A DNA stretch of 64,000 nucleotides from Paragorgia papillata. Lineage: Eukaryota > Cnidaria > Anthozoa > Scleralcyonacea > Coralliidae. The notes beneath the pieces were generated by a model, which saw nothing but the letters and a program-made list of their open reading frames with translations, had not been told where the DNA came from and did not search any database. Of this stretch, positions 45,701-51,560 are shown one piece after another. The number at the start of each line of letters is the position of its first letter. Positions within the stretch are counted from its first letter, which is position 1. Position numbers and translations under genes: made by a program. The stretch is from assembly GCA_035771165.1 (NCBI GenBank), contig JAWNZC010000237.1, positions 434,001 through 498,000 on the forward strand, given 5' to 3'.

Positions 45701-48534
45701 ACTAGGTTTCAACATCTCTCGAGCAAAGAAAACGCTTTTCAGCCAATCGGCGGCCTGGAAACACCTCACGTGACTATTAGTTTCCAATCCACTCCTTTTA
45801 CTATCCATGATATAACCGTGCCAACTCTTGTACGAAAGATTTACCACCTTTTCCGGACGGTATCAAGAAAACATTGCGCTTCCAATGAACATGCTTTATC
45901 TATCTTTTGGCAGAAGACACTTCCATGTACTTCATCCCATCGAAAATCGCTCTCATCGGGTAAAGAACTGCTCTCATTATTATTCAATTCTCCAAAGTGC
46001 CCTTCACTCTCGATATTAGGAATATCCTGCAATTGTTCTGTTTCTATTGCTGCTATTTGCATTTTCAGTTATGCAAATCTCGTCTGAATTCTCCACGATC
46101 GCTATTTCGGGGTCTTCAGACTCGCGATTTTCTTGGGAGGCAATATTTTTTTGTTGAACTTGCTCTTCAATTCCACTCGAGGATGATCCCCCAATATCTC
46201 TCCGATTTTTCTCATAGTAAGCTGCTCTGTCCCGTAAATTCTGAGCTGTTAAACCCAACAATGCATACCCTTTTTCTTCCCACAATCGTTTCATAATCTC
46301 CATATAGCCGGTTCTTCCACGACTGGACATACCATCACAGTATATAAAGCTCTTTTACGGCAGTCCAATATATCGATTACCATTTGGTCAGTCCATTTTA
46401 TTCTGCCAGAGGCCTTATCCTTTCTCCTTGGCGGCATTTTTGTGATACATATACGTAAAAATGTCCTACCGCCAAGACGCACGTCTAAGTGAATTTTAAA
46501 GACTTATGCAGCGAAAAATAAGTTCGGGAGAGATTCTCTTATTTAAAAGAACTTTTGAAGTTATAAAGATTGACGTTTGCATAAAATAAAATAAAATAAA
46601 ATAAAATAGTATTCTAGAAAGTATGAGATTTCAAAATTTTTTCAAAAAAGATACAGTATTCCAGGATATGTACGTTATTCCAGTTTAGATTTAATTGATG
46701 AAGACAAGAGGTATTCGTTATAAATAAAGTTAGTTTTAGACCCCGTTCACACGAGTCCGGTATAGAAAATAAACGGTGAAACGTGGTTACGTTCACACGA
46801 ATCCGTCATAATTTAACGACGCTTTGAAGGTGTTCACACGACTCCAGAACCTTCTGGTGTACATCCAGTATTCCAATGCAGTGCACTGTTTAAATAGCCA
46901 TATCTCGTCAAAAGTAAATGGAAATGAGGAGCAATTCAAAGAACATTATCCCACCAAAGTGTATAGTGCATTCTAGGATTACAATTTTAGTCTTTCTGTT
47001 AGAAACTCTTCTTATTGACTTAATCTTCTCCTATTTACACTGACTATAGTCATTGTTGTAATAATGTTATAATTGTTCAAACAGCAGCACAAGTTCTTAG
47101 CAGAAGCATTCCGAAGTCGAGAAGAAAAATAAAGTTTTCCATCGCTGAAAAATACGCCAGCCGTTTGGTTAGGAGATGAAAATTTAGGAACTGTTCTGAA
47201 GCAGAGCGAAAAAGTGCTGGATCTTATGTTCACACGACATCGCCAAGGGTTCCGTTTTCATCTTGCTCCGTTTAGAAATCGTTTTCAAAACGCTCCGGTT
47301 AGAGCGCCATTTTCACACAATTTCGATTCGGTGCCGTGTGAACGCAACGGCGTTTTGTGACTTTTTAGGGCGTTTTGTGACTTTTTAGCGCCTTTTTCAA
47401 CTCACTCCGTCTAGAAGTCGTTTTTAAAACGCTCCGGTTAGAGCGTCGTTTTCACACAATTTCGATCCGGTGCCGTGTGAACGCAACGGCATTTTGTCTC
47501 GCTCCGGACTCATGTGAACGGGGCCTTGGGGGCCGTTTACATGGACTAAAAGTTGGCTCGGGTAAGAGGGACACCCTACCCCCCCCGAGACAACTTTGTC
47601 GTGTGTTTACATGAGGAATTAGATTATGACTTCTGAATCGGTTTAAGCCTGGAGGACTGGGTATAGTTTAATGCATCTAATTTAAGATGGCCGATCGTCG
47701 GGAAGAAACTGTAACTGTACTGTTAGAATTAAACGATAGAATTAAACTCACAGAAGCTTTTATACTTCTTCAGGCCAATTATCAGGTTTTCAACTATTGT
47801 TGGAGACCAAGACCATTTTTTTCGCTTCGTATTTGCTGCTCTATCAATTGTTTCACTTTCTGCCGCCATTTTGTTTCGCCTCGGGTAGGCGAGTCAACTT
47901 TATCTCGTCCCCTACCCCAGGGTGACCCTACTACCCGAGGCAAGTATGAAATTCCCTATGTAAACGCTCGCTGTCGAGACTAAGTAAAATGAACACAAAG
48001 TTGGCTCCCCCAGGGTAGCTCGGGGGGGGGGGGGGCAGGGTGACCCTTCTACCAGGGACAACGTTTGTCCATGTAAACGGCCCCTTATTGATTATTTTTT
48101 TCTTCGACGGCAGACCCAAAAAAGACGGGGATAACGGCTTCAGTGACGGTGAAGAAGAATTTTATTTCAACGAAATTGAACAGAACACCGACGAAAATGG
48201 CCGCCATTTATCAGAAGGATCTATCTCTCCTCCGTTACCACGCTTTGCCACAAGACGATGTCGTTCCATGAGTGACCCCTCTCCTCCCACCCAACCCCTG
48301 TTATCCTCCATGTCCACCCAGCTTCATGTCGATGATAATTTTATCTGGCCTCTGAGATCAACCGCCGGGAATCGATCAAAAACAAAACGTCCTCTTCACC
48401 AGACTGTTCACACGAGTTCACGAAAGGGGCGTGGCGATGGGAGAAAATGTCGGAAAGTCTTTGGCATGGAGAACAGAAATTTGTGGTGTACCCAATGTCG
48501 CTGGAAAAAGGCGTGCATTAAATTTGTTGACTAG
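26656..48534 (+). CDS. SLC2A4RG/ZNF395/ZNF704-family zinc-finger, C-clamp transcription factor (complete, 5 exons)
   Basis: Exons 26656-27137, 27429-27535, 38034-38146, 44518-44618 and 48114-48534 total 1224 nt (407 residues plus stop), with all phases consistent (2, 1, 0, 2). The protein has a possible Tudor-like segment (residues ~72-120), the family motif MAAAVLTSLSLSPV (175-188; leucine-rich and export-signal-like), a basic stretch RRTKTRRRK (exon 3 end), one C2H2 finger (C243, C248, H261, H266; C-x4-C-x12-H-x4-H) and a C-terminal C-clamp (C380, C393, C396, C402; CRKVFGMENRNLWCTQCRWK). In vertebrates this family (GDBP/HDBP; fly Glut4EF) comprises nuclear DNA-binding regulators. Length fits ZNF704/SLC2A4RG. 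The paralogue cannot be chosen because the gene predates the vertebrate duplications, so the symbol is left blank. Introns of 0.3-10.5 kb hold most of the repeats in this half. Confidence 0.94.
27429..27535 (+). CDS. Zinc-finger gene, coding exon 2
   Basis: Acceptor TTCTGTAG, donor GTAAGT. It encodes SVSSQDCEDTEEIMAAAVLT then SLSLSPVLSKFEVPY. The MAAAVLTSLS core is strongly conserved in ZNF395/ZNF704 proteins. Confidence 0.93.
27536..28563. other. Intron of zinc-finger gene, nothing recognised
   Basis: AT-rich intron sequence without an identifiable element or exon. Confidence 0.35.
28568..29041. mobile_element. TTAA-flanked MITE, ~475 bp with ~170-bp arms
   Basis: AGTGCCTATGAAACTAAAAT on the left is inverted on the right (TTTTCGTTTCATAGGCACT), bordered by TTAA at 28564-28567 and 29042-29045. 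The arms continue through TCTTGAGATATTTCAGTTTG and TTTGATATGCAAATTAAACG. The ends resemble those of the 2.2-kb element at 14235 (AGTGTCTATGA), so both belong to one TTAA-type superfamily. Confidence 0.85.
29160..29290 (-). mobile_element. Penelope-like element end with hammerhead-like motif (copy 3)
   Basis: On the minus strand: CTCTGACGAAGGACCTTCG, CTCGAAACGTTAGACTCC. CUGACGA fits the CUGANGA block, GAAA is intact, and the cleavage triplet would be GUU. The surrounding AGCAGCGTGCTGCGTAGGCA is also typical of element tails. Confidence 0.45.
29291..30060. other. Intron, nothing recognised
   Basis: No exon or repeat could be supported. Confidence 0.3.
30187..30548. mobile_element. TTAA-flanked MITE with TTGCGAGACAAGTTGC arms
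   Basis: GGCCCCGCAACGCCGTTGCG near the left end and GTGTAGCAGGGCC at the right are inverted and bordered by TTAA (30183-30186, 30549-30552), a piggyBac-like signature. GAGACAAGTTGC / ATGAACCATTGCAC inside is the same sequence that makes up the tandem array at 35458-36420. Confidence 0.82.
30572..30738. mobile_element. Short MITE with GGTTAGACCGGTCAGTC arms, ~165 bp
   Basis: TAGGGCCCTTTCCAATTGAC then GGTTAGACCGGTCAGTC on the left; GACTGACCGGTCTAACC then TGTAAATGGAAAGCCCCCCT on the right. It lies about 20 bp after the TTAA-flanked MITE. Confidence 0.8.
30836..31035. repeat. TCCGATCCGA tandem repeat (block 1)
   Basis: About five units of TCCGATCCGATCCGAAGCC with AAAATCGTAG spacers. A similar TCCGATCCGA-rich stretch lies at 32637-32800, so the two may be halves of one region split by later insertions. 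Confidence 0.8.
31236..31710 (-). repeat. Dispersed repeat, copy B
   Basis: Inverse of 5593-5943 with high similarity over about 350 bp, plus an extra stretch (about 31335-31430, with CAACACCAGGGCCTGGCAGC) missing from copy A. Confidence 0.85.
31711..32520. repeat. TTAGGTTCGACACATGAG repeat, split by a nested element
   Basis: TTAGGTTCGACACATGAGAT and TCGACGTTTGAATC near 31715 and TTAGGTTCGGCACATGAGAA near 32466 are copies of one terminus. An inverted copy (CTCATGCGCCGAACCTA) is near 31090. The nested element lies at 31851-32445. Confidence 0.55.
31851..32445. mobile_element. Element with perfect 43-bp inverted ends, ~595 bp
   Basis: GTGGCGGTCTGAGATTGTCA, then CCGTGCTGAGATTGTATATC, at the left is repeated exactly inverted at the right (GATATACAATCTCAGCACGG, TGACAATCTCAGACCGCCAC). 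Perfect ends suggest recent insertion. No target duplication is clear and no protein is encoded. Confidence 0.85.
32637..32800. repeat. TCCGATCCGA repeat (block 2)
   Basis: AAATCCGATCCGA and AAAAAGAACAAAATCCGATC repeat four to five times. Overlapping frames on both strands (for example FFSDRIGSDF on the minus strand) are the repeat translated. Confidence 0.75.
33201..33616. mobile_element. Inverted-repeat element with CTGCAAACATCCGAC ends
   Basis: TCTGCAAACATCCGACACTT at left and AAAGTCGGATGTTTGCAGA at right. The interior has GAGGCGATAGCCGAGTG, the motif shared with 10190-10220. No protein recognised. Confidence 0.6.
33617..34009. other. Intron, no supported gene
   Basis: Two overlapping open frames (33708-33974, 33766-33963) have no recognisable features and no splice context; not called as genes. 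Confidence 0.3.
34010..34430. repeat. ~120-bp tandem repeat, four diverged units
   Basis: Each unit has AGTAAAATCGTCTGGYRTT-like sequence, AGACAGAGTGAAACAATAA, then GTTTTTGGCC and CACTTGTTAACCCATT. It contains the same GTCTGG..TTAGACAGAGT core that forms the short-unit minisatellite at 20660-22985. Confidence 0.8.
34715..35075. repeat. ~122-bp tandem repeat, three copies
   Basis: Three nearly identical units with GCAGTTGCAACACTGGA, GTGTAATAATTACACAAG and GATATAAAAAGTGGATAGAC. TGTAATAATTACA in each unit is a perfect short palindrome. Confidence 0.9.
35458..36425. repeat. ~60-bp minisatellite derived from a MITE end
   Basis: About 15 units of CACTGCAATGGTTCGTGCAA, CTTGTCTCACAACGATCTTG, ACCATTGCACAGCATGTTA. 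TGCAATGG and CCATTGCA frame each unit as a hairpin. The unit matches the inverse of the end of the MITE at 30187-30548. Protein frames through it are repeat translations. Confidence 0.93.
36854..37278. mobile_element. MITE with GAGGGTGTTTATATGGAGGC ends, 425 bp
   Basis: GAGGGTGTTTATATGGAGGC on the left, GCCTCCATATAAAACACCCTC (21 bases, one more than the left arm quoted, so shown as GCCTCCATATAA then AACACCCTC) on the right. The interior has AGATCTCGGTTACCC and CCCGGGCTAGGG motifs. No coding sequence. Confidence 0.82.
37279..37700. other. Intron, nothing recognised
   Basis: No element or exon supported. Confidence 0.3.
37706..37925. repeat. (GGGA)n / (GGAA)n microsatellite, ~210 bp
   Basis: GGAA runs at both sides flank a central run of GGGA; it is an almost pure purine strand. 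Frames such as REGGREGG or LPPSLPPS are the repeat. It ends about 110 bp before coding exon 3. Confidence 0.95.
38034..38146 (+). CDS. Zinc-finger gene, coding exon 3
   Basis: Acceptor TTTCAAG, donor GTAAAA. It encodes DDTDAFEDGVCNPDDVTPPP then AIWAKENINRRTKTRRRK. The terminal basic cluster could serve as a nuclear localisation signal. It is placed by phase and order, with less sequence recognition than its neighbours. Confidence 0.85.
38147..38776. other. Intron, nothing recognised
   Basis: No exon supported. Near 38530 GGTTATTCTGGAATAAGAAT recalls the tandem family at 42311-43260. Confidence 0.3.
38777..39564. mobile_element. DNA element with 9-bp target duplication, 788 bp
   Basis: The ends CAGCCTAGACCTAGGC and GCCTATGTCTAGGCTG are inverted (one mismatch). 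ACTTCTTAC flanks both sides (38768-38776 and 39565-39573). A second inner inverted pair is GCCTAGTAGATTT (38859) and AAATCTACTAGGC (39457). No transposase. A 9-bp duplication suggests a Mutator-like origin. It contains small direct repeats (AAACTGCCCC x3; GTCGAATCCAGAGCGTGAAG x2). Confidence 0.8.
39657..40380 (-). pseudogene. LINE 3' end: two tandem, diverged C-terminal fragments plus (ATT)n tail
   Basis: On the minus strand the frames 40147-40377 (FVELRNTFINNIYSVNASF) and 39902-40105 (FADLRVNFIDNLYKVNSSFK) are diverged copies of the same C-terminal segment. It resembles the region after the reverse transcriptase of non-LTR retrotransposons (C-x-x-x-x-x-x-L-R-x-x-x-I). Downstream comes TTTGATGAATAAAGTATT and an (ATT)n run (39657-39703), the usual 3' tail of such elements in this window. 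It is 5'-truncated with no reverse transcriptase domain. The doubled C-terminus is unusual. Confidence 0.55.
40381..40838. other. Intron, nothing firm; repeated 'GGGGTAATNNCCC' phrases begin
   Basis: From 40735 to 40875 a short phrase AGGGGTAATAATCCCCAAG / GTAGTTCCCCATGTTGGACT recurs about four times at about 40-bp spacing. No gene supported. Confidence 0.4.
40839..41975 (-). pseudogene. Decayed DIRS-like retrotransposon reverse transcriptase / RNase H
   Basis: On the minus strand three frames follow each other: 41730-41975 (SPIGLVPKKNSAKFRTIFHL), 41165-41626 (VLPFGLRSAPYLFNKLSDAI, later AIEFMGIILDSDRMEARLP) and 40839-41219 (LELYTDASG). They are the order palm, thumb and RNase H start of DIRS/YR-type reverse transcriptases, where LPFGLRSAP and the YTDAS motif are typical. 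Frameshifts separate them; the catalytic Y/I-x-DD loop lies in a different frame near 41480, so the gene is dead. The 5' end is cut at about 41942 by a MITE copy. No tyrosine recombinase was found. Confidence 0.8.
41942..42310 (-). mobile_element. Truncated copy of the MITE at 46739-47527
   Basis: The inverse of 46739-47115: the end GGACTCGTGTAAACGGGGTC (42291-42310), then TATGACGGATTCGCGTGAAC, CCAGAAGGTTCTGGAGTCGT and, at the broken end, TTCTGCTAAGAACTTGTGCT. The broken end abuts the reverse-transcriptase remnant. Confidence 0.85.
42311..43263. repeat. ~150-bp tandem repeat (GCGTACGTTATTCTGGC), about five units, interrupted
   Basis: Units contain GTTCGCGTACGTTATTCTGG, CTATTCCGGAATAGCTTGA, CTCGTTTTTCAAA.GATGG-like and TCTAGAGAGCTTAACGGATG phrases. 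One unit lies at 42320-42480 and about three or four at 42805-43263. The interval 42481-42804 is different sequence with a frame of unknown nature (42479-42703). Confidence 0.75.
43264..43449. mobile_element. hAT-type MITE, 186 bp
   Basis: The ends CAGTGGTGTAGGAAGC and GGTTCCTACCCCCTG are inverted. The flanks TTCTGGCG (43256-43263) and TTCCGACG (43450-43457) agree at 6 of 8 positions. CAGTG/CCCTG ends fit hAT. It contains a poly-C run near 43411-43430. Confidence 0.65.
43790..44221. mobile_element. hAT-type non-autonomous element, 432 bp
   Basis: CAGTGTTGTAGTCAAGTCC and GGGTCCTACAACACTG are inverted ends, with an exact 8-bp duplication ATAGGAAG (43782-43789 and 44222-44229). The interior repeats CGAGTCC phrases. 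No transposase. Confidence 0.88.
44300..44455 (+). mobile_element. Penelope-like element end with hammerhead-like motif (copy 4)
   Basis: CACTCTGATGTAGGGCTCTG, CTCGAAACGTCAGTATTTCG. Helix II GGGC/GCTC, GAAA, the GUC triplet and helix I ACT/AGT are present; the CUGAUGA block reads CUGAUGU. The downstream TTTACCACATTTTCACTTTG and AGAGTG-type tail match copy 2 inverted. It ends about 60 bp before coding exon 4. Confidence 0.5.
44518..44618 (+). CDS. Zinc-finger gene, coding exon 4 (C2H2 finger)
   Basis: Acceptor TTTTTAG, donor GTAAGC. It encodes SFKTVFQCTWPGCGKILTNY then SGITRHVRTSHLG, a single C2H2 finger matching the family pattern CLWPSCGKVL ... GIKRHVKALHLG. Confidence 0.95.
44725..44800 (-). 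mobile_element. LINE 3' tail fragment
   Basis: On the minus strand AGTTTAAATAAAGATTTC runs into (ATT)n, with CCAGCATTTATGCTGATAGG before it. Same type of end as 39657. Confidence 0.5.
44801..45682. other. Intron; probable repeat scraps, no gene supported
   Basis: The GCCTGCCTCCTCCGCAGGC palindrome near 45026, followed by CCTCGTTGCATCATG, matches 16660-16700 inverted. The frame 45067-45282 (minus) shows no recognisable family. Confidence 0.35.
45683..46445 (-). pseudogene. Decayed retrotransposon ORF1-like / SANT-like N-terminal protein
   Basis: On the minus strand: MPPRRKDKASGRIKWTDQMV then IDILDCRKRAL (near 46435), a frame change, GYMEIMKRLWEEKGYALLGL then TAQNLRDRAAYYEK (46016-46330), another frame change, then an acidic stretch (45841-46062). 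The KWT-x-x-M-x-x-x-L-L-x-C and GY-x-x-x-M-K-x-L-W-x-E-x-G-Y pattern is a Myb/SANT-like N-terminal module that I recall from cnidarian LINE-type polyproteins. At least two frameshifts make it non-functional. The family name is moderately sure at best. Confidence 0.55.
46580..46606. repeat. (AAAAT)n microsatellite
   Basis: About five to six AAAAT pentamers. Confidence 0.85.
46739..47527. mobile_element. MITE with CCCCGTTCACACGAGTCCGG ends, ~790 bp
   Basis: GACCCCGTTCACACGAGTCC at left and CGGACTCATGTGAACGGGGC at right are inverted. The right half contains a ~140-bp direct duplication (AACGCTCCGGTTAGAGCG at about 47290 and 47429). A truncated inverted copy is at 41942-42310. Confidence 0.83.
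47528..48085. mobile_element. MITE with GGGGGCCGTTTACATGGAC ends, ~558 bp
   Basis: GGGGGCCGTTTACATGGAC and GTCCATGTAAACGGCCCC are inverted ends; GGTGACCCTTCTACC and CTCGGGTAAGAGGG motifs lie inside. It directly abuts the preceding MITE and ends about 29 bp before the last splice acceptor of the zinc-finger gene. A frame at 47687-47983 (MADRREETVTVLLELNDRIK) lies inside. It could be an element-derived exon of unknown function. Confidence 0.8.
48114..48534 (+). CDS. Zinc-finger gene, terminal exon with C-clamp
   Basis: The acceptor TCGACGGCAG follows a T-rich tract. It encodes an acidic start (DGEEEFYFNEIEQ), a serine/proline-rich middle (SISPPLPRF, SMSDPSPP) and the basic C-clamp (GRKCRKVFGMENRNLWC then TQCRWKKACIKFVD), ending in TAG at 48532-48534. 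The acceptor lies only about 29 bp beyond the end of a MITE (47528-48085). Confidence 0.95.
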
Positions 48535-48976
48535 ACAAGACCTGGGGTATCCGTCGAGTAGTCGTGGCAAGCCGTACGGCCTGAAGTGGTATATGGTGTG
48601 GGTCGTGCATCAGTATATTGTAGTAAGCAAGACCCAGTTATGACAACGACATTTGCTGTCAAACGTCGAAAACTTTGCTATGGTTCGTGTTAATACAAAA
48701 CGCTCTTTTTGAAGGATATCTTTAAAAGTACCTTGATTTGGCAAAAGACCGTCAGTTGAGATTCTAGTTGAGTTGTAGGTTTGTGAACGCTATAGTTGCG
48801 ATATATAACCTGGTGATTAACGCAGTTTAAATTGTATTCGAAAATGGAATAGCTACAATGCTTCCCTAACTTGCTCAGGCAATTCAAATCTTAAACTTTT
48901 AGACCAGCGGAAATTGTAACTTATACTCGCAGTTTCCCGAGGGAATAATTTTACATTTGGAAACGTAAGATAAAAT

Positions 48977-49058
48977 AATAAACCTCTTATTTTATCCTCA
49001 ACCTAATGTTCACACATGCCGAACGTTTTTCAATAGGATAAGATCTGTAATTAATAAA
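48977..49058 (+). terminator. Candidate polyadenylation signals of the zinc-finger gene
   Basis: AATAAA occurs at 48977-48982 and again near 49053, about 450-520 bp after the stop codon and just before the satellite block. These are the nearest consensus signals; usage is unknown. Confidence 0.4.
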
Positions 49059-49084
49059 ACCTTGTTGCTAGAGAGAAGCTAAAA

Positions 49085-51560
49085 AAGGGGTTTATTTGAG
49101 TTAATTATAATTTTTTGACCGTATTTCAAAAGTTGAAAAAATAGCCAAAATCGGTCAAAAACGAAAGGCTAACCCCTTTACTTTTTGACAGATTTTGGCC
49201 ATTTTTTCCATCTCCCGCGACAAGGGTAAAATACGGATATTTAGCACAAATAAAGCTGTCTTGTTGCTCCAGAAGCTAAAAAAAAGCCTTTATTTGTGTT
49301 TAATGATCGTTTTTAGACCTAATTTTTAGCCCATTTTTTTAGTAAAATACGGATATTTAGCACAAAATAAAGCCTTTTTGGTCTTCCAGAAGCTATAAAA
49401 TAGGCTTTATCTGTGTTAAATTATCGTTTTTTGAGCTAATTTTAAAAGTTGAAAAAATGGCCAAAATCGCTCAAAAAGTAAAGGGTAACCCCTTTACTTT
49501 TTGACCGATTTTGGATAATTTTTCAACTTTTAAAATTAGGTCAAAAAACGATAATTTAACATAAATAAAGGCTTTTTTTTAGCTTCTGGAGCAATAAGAA
49601 AGCTTTATTTGCGCTAAATATCCATATATTAACCGTATTTCAAAAGTTGAAAAATGGCCAAAATCGGTCAAAAAGTAACGGCCGACCCTTTACTTTTTGA
49701 CCGATTTTGGCCATTTTTTCAACTTTTAAAAATAAGTCAAATAACGATAATTTAACGCAAATAAAGGCTTTTTCTAGCTTCTGGAGCAACAAGAAAGCTT
49801 TATTTATGCTAAATATCCATATTTTACCCTTATTTCAAAAGTTGAAAAAATGGCCAAAATCGGTCAAAAAGTAAAGGGGTTAGCCTTTACTTTTTGACCG
49901 ATTTTGCCATTTTTTCAACTTTTAAAATTAGGTCAAAAACGATAATTTAACACAAATAAATGGTATTTTTTAGCTTCTGGAGCAACAAGACGGCTGTATT
50001 TGGGCTAAAAATCCGTAAAAAAGTAAAGGGGTTAGCCTTTACTTTTTGAGCGATTTTGGCCATTTTTTAAACTTTTGAAATAAGAGTAAAATACGGATAT
50101 TTAGGACAATATAAAGCCTTTTTGGTCTTCCAGAAGCTATAAAATAAGCTTTATTTGTGTTAAATTATCGTTTTTTGAGCTAATTTTAAAAGTTGAAAAA
50201 ATGACCAAAATCGGTCAAAAAGTAAAGGCTAACCCCTTTACTTTTTCACCGATTTTAGCCATTTTTTCAACTTTTGTGATAAGGGTAAAATACGGATTTT
50301 TAGCCCAAATAAAGCCGTCTTGTTGCTCCAGAAGCTAGAAAAAAGCCTTTATTTGCGTTAAATTATCGTTTTTTGACTTAATTTTAAAAGTTGAAAAAAT
50401 GGCCAAAATCGTTCAAAAAGTAAAGGCTAACCCGTTTACTTTTTGACCGATTTTGGCCATTTTTTCAACTTTTGAAATAAGGGTAAAATATGGATATTTA
50501 GCCCAAATAAAGCTTTCTTGTTGCTCCAGAAGCTAAAAAATACCATTTATTTGTGTTAAATTATCGTTTTTGACCTAATTTTAAAAGTTGAAAAAATGGC
50601 AAAATCGGTCAAAAAGTAAAGGGGTTAGCCTTTACTTTTTGACCGAAGCCTTATTTATGCTAAATATCCATATTTTACCCTTACTTCAAAAGTTGAAAAA
50701 ATGGCCAAAATCAGTCAAAAATTAAAGGGGTTAGCCTTTACTTTTTGACCGATTTTGGCCATTTTTTCAACTTTTGAAATTAGGTGAAAAAACGATAATT
50801 TAACACAAATAAATGTATTTTTTAGCTTCTGGAGCAACAAGAAAGCCTTATTTATGCTAAATATCCATATTTTACCCTTACTTCAAAAGTTGAAAAAATC
50901 GCCAAAATCAGTCAAAAAGTAAAGGGGTTAGCCTTTACTTTTTCACCGATTTTGGCCATTTTTTCAACTTTTGAAATTAGGTGAAAAAACGATAATTTAA
51001 CACAAATAAATGTATTTTTTAGCTTCTGGAGCAACAAGAAAGCCTTTGTTTATGCTAAATATCCATATTTTACCCTTATTTCAAAAGTTGAAAAAATGGC
51101 CAAAATCGGTCAAAAAGTAAAGGGGTTAGCCTTTACTTTTTGACCGATTTTGCCCATGTTTTCAACTTTTGAAATTAGGTGAAAAAACGATAATTTAACA
51201 CAAATAAATGTATTTTTTAGCTTCTGGAGCAACAAGAAAGCCTTATTTATGCTAAATATCCATATTTTACCCTTATTTCAAAAGTTGAAAAAATGGCCAA
51301 AATCGGTCAAAAAGTAAAGGGGTTAGCCTTTACTTTTTGACCGATTTTGGCCATGTTTTCAACTTTTGAAATTAGGTGAAAAAACGATAATTTAACACAA
51401 ATAAAGCCTTTTTCATAGATTCTGGAAGACCAAAAAGGCTTTATTTGGGCTAAATATCCATATTCTACCCTTATTTCAAAAGTTGAAAAAATGGCCAAAA
51501 TCGGTAAAAAAAAAGGGGTTAGCCTTTACTTTTTGACCGATTTTGGCCATTTTTCAACTA
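49085..51560. repeat. Satellite family A (hairpin units, mixed orientation)
   Basis: Units of roughly 185-200 bp contain TAGCTTCTGGAGCAACAAGA, CTAAATATCCATATTTTACC, AGTTGAAAAAATGGCCAAAA and a hairpin of TCGGTCAAAAAGTAAAGG / CCTTTACTTTTTGACCGA. GAAGCTAAAAA and TTTTTAGCTTC forms alternate, so units point both ways in the left part and mostly one way after about 50500. No coding sequence. Confidence 0.95.
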
